Part shown: positions 57,109 through 64,000 of the stretch, one piece after another
Position numbering within the stretch: the first letter of the stretch is position 1
Layout: the number at the start of each line of letters is the position of its first letter
Source of the DNA: Salipaludibacillus neizhouensis
GTDB taxonomy: Bacteria; Bacillota; Bacilli; Bacillales; Salisediminibacteriaceae
DNA: 64,000 nucleotides
NCBI RefSeq assembly: GCF_002886185.1
Contig: NZ_KZ614146.1
Coordinates: 375,224 to 439,223, forward strand
Reading direction: 5' to 3'
Position numbers and translations under genes: made by a program
The notes under the pieces: generated by a model
What the model was told of the DNA's origin: nothing
What the model saw: the letters and a program-made list of their open reading frames with translations, nothing else
Database searches by the model: none

Positions 57109-57859
57109 TTCTGCGCTGGAATTTAAGGACATGAGTTTTGGATACCCTTACGAGAACGATTTATTCATGGAATTAAATGTCGCTGTTCAACCGGGTGAAT
57201 TCGTGAGCATTATTGGTGCAAGTGGTTCCGGAAAGAGCACGCTCTTTAAATTAACGGTAGGGCTTGAAGAACCAACAAGAGGATCGATTAGATTAGATGG
57301 AGAAAAAAAGGCGAACCGGTTAGGACATGTAGGATATATGCCACAACAGGATTTGTTGCTTCCTTGGAGATCGATACTGGACAATGCTGCCTTGCCTTTG
57401 GAAATAAAAGGGGTTAGCAAAAAAGAAGCTCATAAGCGAATCATTCCCTTACTTGATGAATTCGGACTGAATGGAACAAGAGACAAGTTTCCATCGGAAT
57501 TATCTGGGGGGATGCGGCAACGTGTTTCCTTTCTAAGGACTGTTCTGAGTGGTTCGCCGATTCTTCTGTTGGATGAGCCATTTAGCGCCTTAGATGCCAT
57601 AACAAAGGTGTCTATGCAAGAGTGGCTTCTGCAGCAATGGGAAAAACAAGGCTCAACTATTATTTTCATTACTCATGATGTAGATGAAGCGTTGTTCTTA
57701 GCAGATAGAGTGTTTGTGTTAACCGAAACACCCATCAAGGAACTGAAAGAAGTGACGGTGCCTTTAAATCGTCCTCGGAGATTGGAAGATCTTTATTCTG
57801 CGGATCTGTTAGAAGTAAAAAAAGATTTGATGTTTGAATTGAGGTCGACAATCACATGA
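57101..57859 (+). CDS. thiZ: ABC transporter ATP-binding protein ThiZ (thiamine precursor uptake)
   Basis: The ATPase of the ThiXYZ importer for formylaminopyrimidine. The 252 residues contain Walker A GASGSGKST near 39-47, the Q-loop MPQQD near 82, the signature LSGGMRQR near 132-139, Walker B ILLLDEPFSALD near 152-163, and the H-loop ITHDVDEA near 187. I chose the ATG at 57101, inside the tenA end, because it gives a normal N-terminus (SALEFKDMSFGY); the longer frame only copies tenA sequence. Its stop overlaps the thiX start. Confidence 0.93.
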   Translation: MSNSALEFKDMSFGYPYENDLFMELNVAVQPGEFVSIIGASGSGKSTLFKLTVGLEEPTRGSIRLDGEKKANRLGHVGYMPQQDLLLPWRSILDNAALPLEIKGVSKKEAHKRIIPLLDEFGLNGTRDKFPSELSGGMRQRVSFLRTVLSGSPILLLDEPFSALDAITKVSMQEWLLQQWEKQGSTIIFITHDVDEALFLADRVFVLTETPIKELKEVTVPLNRPRRLEDLYSADLLEVKKDLMFELRSTIT

Positions 57860-58611
57860 AAACAACATGGAAAGATTTTCTTGCTCCACTAAGTCTAGTG
57901 ATCCTTTTATTCGTTTTATGGGAGTGGATTGCTAGATTGATAGGGATGACATTTATTTTACCGTCCCCGATTCAGGTATTAGGGAAGTTGTGGGAAATCA
58001 AGGGAATTCTTTTTCTTGTTCACTTCCCAGCGACACTGTTAGTCATCGTAACCGGTCTTTTTATATCCGTTGTCTTAGGAGTCGGCCTGGCTGTTTGGAT
58101 GAGAGCAAGTAGAATCGCCGAAAAAACATTTTACCCGTTAATGATTTCGTCTCAAACGATTCCCATCATTGCTTTAGCGCCAATCTTTGTACTTTGGTTT
58201 GGATATTCCTTGTGGAGCAAGGTGGCAGTTACAATTTTGATTACTTTCTTTCCGATTGCTGTGAATACGTTTGATGGGCTTCGATCCAGCAGTAGAGAAT
58301 TCAAAGATCTGCTGTTGACAATGGGGGCAACAAAAAAGGATTTATTTTTAAAACTGTACGTACCATCTGCAATCCCTCATTTTTACTCAGGCTTAAAAGT
58401 TGCGGTCACTTTAAGTGTGATTGGTGCGGCAATTGGAGAATGGTTAGGAGCGCAGGCAGGACTTGGTTACTTTAGTCGCAGAATGATGACTCAATTTGAC
58501 GGTGCAGGTGTATTCGCACCAATCGTCATCTTGTCGTTTATTGGTATTAGTTTATTTTTAGGTGTTACTTTATTAGAAAAAATAACGTTAAAGTGGAGGG
58601 AAACAGAATGA
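57856..58611 (+). CDS. thiX: ABC transporter permease ThiX
   Basis: A 251-residue permease with about six membrane helices and the binding-protein-dependent transport loop: SSREFKDLLLTMGATKKDLFLKLYVPSAIPHFYSGLKVA near residues 151-189, where the EAA-like motif meets the ATPase. It starts in an ATGA overlap with thiZ and ends in an ATGA overlap with thiY, so translation of the three is coupled. Substrate assignment comes from the operon. Confidence 0.93.
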   Translation: MKTTWKDFLAPLSLVILLFVLWEWIARLIGMTFILPSPIQVLGKLWEIKGILFLVHFPATLLVIVTGLFISVVLGVGLAVWMRASRIAEKTFYPLMISSQTIPIIALAPIFVLWFGYSLWSKVAVTILITFFPIAVNTFDGLRSSSREFKDLLLTMGATKKDLFLKLYVPSAIPHFYSGLKVAVTLSVIGAAIGEWLGAQAGLGYFSRRMMTQFDGAGVFAPIVILSFIGISLFLGVTLLEKITLKWRETE

Positions 58612-59627
58612 AAAAGAGTTTATTAGGTTTGGTGTCCGTCTTTACGGTCAGTATGTTAGTTGCGTGTGCAACAGAGGAAGCATCAGAAGGTGGAGGTAGT
58701 ACCGAAACTTCTGAAGAAGAGTTGACTGAGATAGATGTTATGTTGGATTGGTATCCGAATGCAGTGCATAGTTACTTGTATGCAGCAATTGAAAATGGCT
58801 ATTTTGCAGAGGAAGGGTTAAAGGTCAATATTCAGTTTCCTGCTAATCCGACTGATCCGATTAACTTAGCGGCATCCGGGCAAATCACATTAGGAATTAC
58901 CTATCAACCAGACGTAGTCACAGCAAGAGCGAACCAAGATGTTCCGATAAAATCAGTCGGTGCTATCGTACGTTCGCCGTTGAACCGAACAATATTTTTA
59001 GAAGACAGTGACATTGAGTCTCCTAGTGATTTAGCAGGGAAACAGGTGGGATATCCCGGAATTCCATTGAATGAAGCGTTAGTTCAAACAATGGTTGAAA
59101 ACGACGGTGGTAATTTTGAAGAAGTTGACATGGTCGATGTGGGATTTGAGCTTGGATCCTCGATTGTAAGCGAGAAGGTCGATGCTGTAACTGGCGCGTA
59201 TATTAATCATGAAGTTCCCGTTCTAAGCCATGAAGGACATGAAACCAGAAATTTTAACCCTACAGATCATGGTGTACCAAGTTTTTATGAATTGGTTTTT
59301 GTAACAAATGATGATACGTGGGAAGAGGAAAGAGAATCCATTGAAGCATTCTGGCGTGGTGCCACAAGTGGCTATGAATTTACGCGTGATAATCCTGAGA
59401 AAGCTTTGGAAATTCTTCTCAGTAACCAAGATGAAGCCAACTTTCCATTAATAGAAGAAGTTGAAAAAGAGAGTTTAGAGATTTTGTTACCACTTATGGA
59501 ATCCGATCAAGGTTTTGGCAGCCAGGATGAGGAATCATGGCAAGAAACGATCGATTGGATGAAAGAGTCTGGTTTAATAGAGGAAGAACCGTCATTGGAT
59601 GAAATTTTTGTTGATATTGTAGAATAG
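58608..59627 (+). CDS. thiY: Thiamine-precursor substrate-binding lipoprotein ThiY (NMT1-like)
   Basis: The extracellular binding protein of the ThiXYZ importer. A lipoprotein signal ends in LVACA (Cys near 20), followed by a Ser/Gly/Glu linker. The NMT1/THI5-like domain starts IDVMLDWYPNAVHSYLYAA near 44-62, with NPTDPINLAASGQITLGITY near 80-99 for the pyrimidine pocket. Length is 339. The start is the ATG at 58608 because GTGGAGGGA lies upstream and the ATG overlaps the thiX stop. A terminator follows. Confidence 0.94.
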   Translation: MKKSLLGLVSVFTVSMLVACATEEASEGGGSTETSEEELTEIDVMLDWYPNAVHSYLYAAIENGYFAEEGLKVNIQFPANPTDPINLAASGQITLGITYQPDVVTARANQDVPIKSVGAIVRSPLNRTIFLEDSDIESPSDLAGKQVGYPGIPLNEALVQTMVENDGGNFEEVDMVDVGFELGSSIVSEKVDAVTGAYINHEVPVLSHEGHETRNFNPTDHGVPSFYELVFVTNDDTWEEERESIEAFWRGATSGYEFTRDNPEKALEILLSNQDEANFPLIEEVEKESLEILLPLMESDQGFGSQDEESWQETIDWMKESGLIEEEPSLDEIFVDIVE

Positions 59628-59635
59628 GTCATAGA

Positions 59636-59682
59636 AAAAGAGGCTTCATGAAAAGATTTTTTTCTCATGAGGTCTCTTTTTT
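59636..59682 (+). terminator. Terminator of the thiamine salvage operon
   Basis: AAAAAGAGGCTTCATGA pairs with TCATGAGGTCTCTTTTT (few mismatches), ending in a T-run. Confidence 0.85.
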
Positions 59683-60049
59683 GTAGGCAAGTTTAGACTC
59701 AGACCATGTTTTCTTAATGGAGAATGTTGTGGCTTTGAAATACAGTTTGATATTTATTAAAGTCTGATCGTATATTTAAAAGTTGATATGCAGGATTTTT
59801 TCTTGTTCAACAAAAGAGGCCAGTTTGTTGAAGAGTAGTTCACAAGTTTTTGAGAATAAATTGGAAAATTTATGTTAAAATGATAATAGAAAATGTGGGA
59901 TATTGTGAATATTTTCACTTAGACTATTACGGAGGATTGTTGAAGAACAAGTTGTAATTATACAATTAAAAATAAAAACAAATGTTTTATTTTTTTAGAA
60001 GTATTATTGCAGTTGTAATATTCTAATAAATTGTTTGGGAGGAAATAAA
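59683..60049. other. AT-rich spacer, no gene seen
   Basis: About 365 bases between the thiY terminator and the DinB-like pseudogene. I see small dyads (GTTCAACA/TGTTGAA near 59804-59837, and GTGAA-TATT-TTCAC near 59906) but no convincing promoter, RNA or coding frame. Confidence 0.4.
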
Positions 60050-60499
60050 TTGAATAAAACATTAAGACAATTTGAAAAAATGATTGATAATATTTTGGAA
60101 TTAAAAGAAATATCTGAAGAATAATTATGTGAACCTATTAAAGAAGGGAAATGGTCAATCATACAAATTGTGGGTCATTTATACTATTGGGATAAATTTA
60201 ATCTTGATAAGATGGTACCGTATATGACTGAAGGTGCTGATTTACCAACTTTCCCAGACCATGACCAACATAATGAAGAAGCTATGTCTTTTATTAAAGA
60301 CTATTCAGTTGAGTCTCTTATTGATAGTTTTGTACTCACTCGAAAAGAACTTATTGAAAAAATTTCAAGAGTTGGGAAAGATGTTAGGTTTACCATTGGT
60401 GGTGGAAAAAGGAAATTCTCAGGAGGAAGTTTTATAAAAATATTTATTAAGCACGATGCACACCATCAAAAACAAATTAATGAAAAATCACTAAAATAA
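60050..60499 (+). pseudogene. DinB-superfamily protein with an in-frame stop
   Basis: A TTG start with GGGAGGAAA upstream opens 24 codons (NKTLRQFEKMIDNILELKEI), then TAA at 60122-60124. The same frame continues for 125 codons with a DinB_2-type sequence: KEGKWSIIQIVGHLYYWDKF (His of the metal triad), FPDHDQHNEEA and FIKIFIKHDAHHQKQI (the other His residues). The stop sits where Gln or Lys would be expected; a single change could create it. Either this is a pseudogene or a short product starts internally. DinB-fold proteins are often metal-dependent thiol transferases. Confidence 0.75.
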
Positions 60500-60626
60500 T
60501 AATAACATTTTTCTGTCTTGTTGTTCAGCTAACTGGGAGAATCCTTCAATCAAGGGAATTCAATTTTCTTATTGAACTAATGAAGCAGTTTAATAATTAA
60601 TAACTCTTATCGAGAGGTGGAAAAAA

Positions 60627-61535
60627 TTGAAGGCAGATGCTGTTTTTGAAGGTGGCGGGGTAAGGGGAATTGCTTTTATTGGAGCGATTCAAGCAATGGA
60701 AGAGGAAAAAGTAGAATGGGAAAGACTGGCTGGAACATCAGCGGGAGCCGTAATAGCTGCTCTTTTGGCAAGCGGCTATAAAAGCTATGAAATTAGAGAC
60801 CGGCTGAGTGAAATTGATTTCTCAAAGCTTCGAGGTAGGACGATACTGAATCGAGTTCCCATTTTTGGCATCTTTTTAGAACTAATAGTTCATCTTGGAG
60901 TTTATAAAAACGATTATTTGGAAACATGGGTGGATACACTACTTTCAGAAAAAGGCATTAAGACATTTGCGGATCTTCCGGATGGAAAGTTGAAGATTAT
61001 TGCTTCTGATGTTTCGAGTGGGCAAATGCTTATTTTGCCAGATGACTTGGATCGCTATAGGATGACTCCTGCTGATTTAAAAGTTTCAACTGCTGTTATG
61101 ATGAGTGCATCTTTACCATTTTTCTTCCGTCCGGTTATTTGGAAGTCAAAAGATCGCAACAAATCCTACATTTTAGATGGTGGTTTACTTAGTAACTTCC
61201 CAATATGGATATTTGACACAGACAATCCTCGTTTTCCAACGTTCGGCTTCCATTTTGTGAAAGATGAAGTTAGCATAGATGCTGTTATACCAACGCCGAT
61301 ACACCTTTGCAAAAATATATTTAAAACGATGCTTCAAGCCCATGATTTACGACATATGAACGAAGAAACGTTTGAACGCACGATTCAAATTCCGACTGGT
61401 GACATCATCGCAACTGATTTTGAACTGAATGAGGATGAAATCGATTTTCTCTATAAATCAGGCTATACTTCTACAAAAGAATTTTTGTCGAAGTGGGATT
61501 TTGAACAATATCAGGCCAAACGAATACAAAGATGA
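60627..61535 (+). CDS. Patatin-like phospholipase family protein
   Basis: A 302-residue predicted cytosolic lipid acyl hydrolase. The oxyanion motif FEGGGVRGIAFIGA is at 7-20, the nucleophile elbow GTSAGAVIAAL has Ser near 39, and the catalytic Asp is in LDGGLLSNFPIW near 183-194. No signal peptide is visible. It starts with TTG, preceded by GAGAGGTGG. It is the last ordinary gene before the mobile elements. The substrate is unknown; relatives cleave phospholipids. Confidence 0.9.
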   Translation: MKADAVFEGGGVRGIAFIGAIQAMEEEKVEWERLAGTSAGAVIAALLASGYKSYEIRDRLSEIDFSKLRGRTILNRVPIFGIFLELIVHLGVYKNDYLETWVDTLLSEKGIKTFADLPDGKLKIIASDVSSGQMLILPDDLDRYRMTPADLKVSTAVMMSASLPFFFRPVIWKSKDRNKSYILDGGLLSNFPIWIFDTDNPRFPTFGFHFVKDEVSIDAVIPTPIHLCKNIFKTMLQAHDLRHMNEETFERTIQIPTGDIIATDFELNEDEIDFLYKSGYTSTKEFLSKWDFEQYQAKRIQR

Positions 61536-61622
61536 TTAAATTAAGTAGAAGAAAGAAAACGCTATCGCTTCAAAACGGTTGCCATACCCCTTATAATAAG
61601 ATTTGAAGATTGCCAACAATCA

Positions 61623-61657
61623 GGCGCAAATCTGTAATAAGAATTGCGCCCTTTCTT
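61623..61657 (+). terminator. Terminator hairpin adjoining the group II intron
   Basis: GGCGCAA (61623-61629) pairs with TTGCGCC (61644-61650), then CTTTCTT. The intron 5' end (GTGTG) follows at once, so the hairpin is probably the intron's insertion target. Confidence 0.7.
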
Positions 61658-63503
61658 GTGTGCCCGGCATGTCTAACAACTTGGTGGTGAAAGTCCACTA
61701 CAGACTTGGTAGTAGGAACTGTTAGCGGAAGGCAAGGGTGTCCATCGTGAGGTGGAATCTGAAGGAAGCCGGAAGCAAAATCCTGAGGTGACGAACAGAA
61801 ATTGGATATAAGGCTGAATAGAGAAGGATGAGTTTGCATAACAAAATGAAGTCCTATACTACCCAAATCTCTTACAGTAAATCCAGCACCTATATGGGAG
61901 GAAAGTGGTTAGACTTACCCGGGGAGGTCTTACAAGGGTTCCCGACAAGAGGGAAGGAATTTCCCACAGGAACAATCATGACAGTGATGGCTTGATGAAT
62001 TGTAAGAAGTCAGCCGAAGCCATAGTAGTCCAAAAAGAGGATGAAGGGCTGAACAATAGTAATCTTGGAAGCCGTGGAGGTGAGAGAAATGCAAAGATCA
62101 CAGACAACATCGAAAGATGGCTATCTACAAGAGAATAGGATGGAATCCGAAGGTACAGTAGAAGTGTGTAGTATTTCTCACGGTGAAACGGAAAGAAGAG
62201 ATGGTGTGAGTCATCTGATAAATAAAGTAGCCAGTCGCTCAAACTTGAACCAAGCTTATAAAAAGGTGAAGGCTAACAAGGGAGCTGCTGGAGTTGATGG
62301 AATGACTGTGAATGAATTGTTTGCTTATCTCGTTCTCAACAAAGAAGAACTTATAGAACAGATAAAAACAGGTTCATATGAACCACAACCCGTCAGACGT
62401 GTGGAAATACCAAAACCGGATGGATCAAAAAGAAAACTTGGCGTACCAACTGTACGTGATCGACTTGTTCAACAGGCAATTCTTCAAGTGATCGAGAAGA
62501 AAATAGATCCGACGTTTTCGGATAGTAGTTTTGGTTTTAGACCTAATCGTAGTGCTCACGACGCAATGAATTGTGCGAAAGAATACTACAAACAAGGATA
62601 TCGAACAGTAGTAGATATCGATATGAAACAATATTTCGATACGGTTAATCATGACAAACTCATGTTTCATTTGGAAGAGCACATTAAGGATAAAATAATC
62701 CTTACACTTATACGGAAATTCCTAAGGAGTGGTGTGTCTATTAATGGAACAATTGTCCCTACTGAAATTGGTGTACCACAAGGAGGAAATATTTCACCGA
62801 TTTTAAGTAATCTCTTCCTTGATCAATTCGATAAAGAATTAGAGAGTCGTGGACACCAATTCGTCCGGTATGCGGATGACTGTAATATCTACGTAAAAAG
62901 TAGAAAAGCAGGAGATCGTGTCATGAAAAGCGCCACGACATTCCTTGAGGAGAAACTAAAACTTACCGTTAATCGTGAAAAGAGTGAAATAGGAAGCCCC
63001 ACGAAACGAAAGTTTCTAGGGTTTTGTCTACACGTCACAAGAAAAGGTGTAGGATTTCGCCCTCATCAAAAGTCGAAAAGGAACTTTGAGATAAAGCTTA
63101 GACAGCTAACCGAACGAAACCGACCGGGTAATATACGACAGGTTATCAAAGAAATTAATGAGGTAACAACGGGATGGATCAACTACTACGGGATTAGTTA
63201 TATGAAAGGCTACATCAAAAGTACTGATCAATGGATCAGACGACGGATTAGACAAATCATATGGAAACGTTGGAAAAAAGTGAGGACGAAGTATAAAAGT
63301 CTTATCACTCTCAAAGTACCCAAACAAAAGGCTTGGGAATGGGCAAACACACGGAAGGGTTATTGGCGCATTGCGTGTAGTTTTATTTTACACCAAGCCA
63401 TTACAAACAAAATTCTCGAAGAAATTGGTTTAAAGAACTTAAACCACATCTTCGAGAAAACACACTCAAACTATTGAACCGCCGTATACGGATCCGTACG
63501 TCA
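61658..63503 (+). mobile_element. Group II intron, 3' end truncated in domain V
   Basis: The 5' end GTGTGCCCGGCATG and the following GGTGGTGAAAGTCC segment are typical of bacterial group II introns. A non-coding region of about 430 bases (domains I-III) precedes the maturase gene. After the gene, ACCGCCGTATACGGATCCG begins domain V, but the expected complement (CGTACGGTGGT) stops after ACGTC near 63502, and AT-rich DNA leading to a transposase follows. Domain VI and its branch-point A are missing, so the copy should not splice. Insertion behind a terminator hairpin recalls class C introns. Confidence 0.82.
62089..63477 (+). CDS. ltrA: Group II intron reverse transcriptase/maturase
   Basis: A 462-residue intron-encoded protein. 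RT motifs are visible: NLNQAYKKVKANKGAAGVDG near 58-77, SFGFRPNRSAHDA near 147, DIDMKQYFDTVNHD (first Asp of the active site) near 174, GVPQGGNISPILSNLFLDQFD near 228, and the catalytic YADD near 260. The maturase X domain follows (WINYYGISYMKGYIKSTDQWIRRRIRQIIWKRW). No HNH endonuclease domain is seen at the C-terminus. The ATG at 62089 has GTGGAGGTGAGAG upstream. The gene is intact although the intron RNA is not. Confidence 0.93.
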   Translation: MQRSQTTSKDGYLQENRMESEGTVEVCSISHGETERRDGVSHLINKVASRSNLNQAYKKVKANKGAAGVDGMTVNELFAYLVLNKEELIEQIKTGSYEPQPVRRVEIPKPDGSKRKLGVPTVRDRLVQQAILQVIEKKIDPTFSDSSFGFRPNRSAHDAMNCAKEYYKQGYRTVVDIDMKQYFDTVNHDKLMFHLEEHIKDKIILTLIRKFLRSGVSINGTIVPTEIGVPQGGNISPILSNLFLDQFDKELESRGHQFVRYADDCNIYVKSRKAGDRVMKSATTFLEEKLKLTVNREKSEIGSPTKRKFLGFCLHVTRKGVGFRPHQKSKRNFEIKLRQLTERNRPGNIRQVIKEINEVTTGWINYYGISYMKGYIKSTDQWIRRRIRQIIWKRWKKVRTKYKSLITLKVPKQKAWEWANTRKGYWRIACSFILHQAITNKILEEIGLKNLNHIFEKTHSNY

Positions 63504-63581
63504 ATTATTAATAAATTTTGTTTTTTTGCATGAAAATGGATGCCTTTTGTCGAATCTCTATATCAAAGGAGATGAGTGTGT

Positions 63582-64000
63582 ATGCCTTATATTGTAGGTG
63601 AAGATAGACATCAAATTTATTTACTGCCAAATACGTTGGACGACTTTGTAAATGAAGAAAATCCTGTCCGAGTTATCGATGCTTACATCGATAGTTTGAA
63701 CCTAGAGGAATTGGGATTTCAAGTATATTCGGGCATCAAAGCTGGGCAAAAGCCTTATCGTCGAGAAGACTTACTTAAGCTCTATCTTTACTGTTATATG
63801 AATGGCATTCGTTCCTCTCGCAAAATGGAAACCGAAACGAATAGAAACATTGAACTAATGTGGCTAATCAGCAAGCTCCAGCCTGACCACGGCACTCTAT
63901 CTGCTTTCATGAAGAATAACAAAACTGCAATAAAAAAGCTGTTTAAAGAGTTCACCTTAATGTTAAAAGGTTTCGGGTTAGTCGATGGTCAAATCGTCGC
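63582..64000 (+). CDS. IS1182-like transposase, N-terminal part (cut by window end)
   Basis: The frame is open from ATG 63582 to the window edge, 139 codons. The protein begins MPYIVGEDRHQIYLLPNTLDDFV, with NPVRVIDAYIDSL and KPYRREDLLKLYLYCYMNGIRSSRKME, the DUF772-type N-terminal domain of IS1182/ISL3-like DDE transposases. AAAGGAGATGAG precedes the ATG. The left end of the element probably lies near 63503, inside the group II intron. The DDE catalytic residues lie beyond the window, so intactness cannot be judged. Confidence 0.85.
   Translation, partial: MPYIVGEDRHQIYLLPNTLDDFVNEENPVRVIDAYIDSLNLEELGFQVYSGIKAGQKPYRREDLLKLYLYCYMNGIRSSRKMETETNRNIELMWLISKLQPDHGTLSAFMKNNKTAIKKLFKEFTLMLKGFGLVDGQIV

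Overview
The window comes from a low-GC Gram-positive spore former of the Bacillaceae. From 1 to about 54400 the gene order follows the Bacillus subtilis ytoI-dnaE-accDA-pfkA-pyk-citZ-icd-mdh-phoPR-polA-gapB-speD-nrdR-dnaBI-thrS and infC-rpmI-rplT-ysdABC-sspI-pheST blocks. Sporulation genes (ytrH, ytrI, ytvI, ytaF, ytxC, sspI) and Firmicutes leader RNAs (two T-boxes, an L20-type leader, a TPP riboswitch) confirm the lineage. A futalosine-pathway gene (mqnC) and a ylmB-tenA-thiZXY thiamine-salvage operon suggest an alkaliphilic or halotolerant Bacillus of the B. halodurans type; this placement is inference.

Layout. 1-7300: truncated ytoI, ytpI, nrnA, a small conserved gene, the divergent sporulation pair ytrH-ytrI, and dnaE. 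7300-16700: central carbon and lipid precursor genes (NADP malic enzyme, a FadR-type GntR regulator, accD-accA, pfkA, pyk), then membrane genes fxsA, ytvI and ytwI. A FadR-like palindrome sits just downstream of the malic enzyme promoter. 17100-23700: TCA genes citZ-icd-mdh and the phosphate two-component system phoP-phoR. 24000-36800: polA-mutM-ytaF-coaE, gapB with two CcpN-type boxes, speD, nrdR, dnaB-dnaI, mqnC and ytxC. 36840-38610: an IS110/IS1111-like element with a long structured non-coding right end. 38780-41170: T-box-controlled thrS. 41280-42870: infC (ATT start)-rpmI-rplT behind an L20-type leader. 43470-54400: ysdA, a VTT-family gene, ysdB, an M23 lipoprotein, a dimeric dUTPase-like gene, ysdC, a YitT-family gene, sspI, ysgA, and T-box-controlled pheS-pheT.

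Synteny breaks after pheT. A TPP riboswitch with its terminator is separated from the thiamine-salvage operon by a ~410-bp palindromic repeat. Downstream lie a DinB-family pseudogene, a patatin-like lipase, a group II intron inserted behind a terminator hairpin and cut off inside its domain V, and the start of an IS1182-like transposase that runs off the window.

Two intergenic repeat families stand out. R1 (about 40-135 bp, six full or partial copies) ends in a small hairpin plus T-run whose stem shows compensatory changes between copies, so it is probably a structured RNA or terminator element. R2 (about 400 bp, two full copies and remnants) contains a long fold-back. With the IS110-linked RNA region these are the best candidates for undescribed biology. 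No rRNA, tRNA or CRISPR array was seen.
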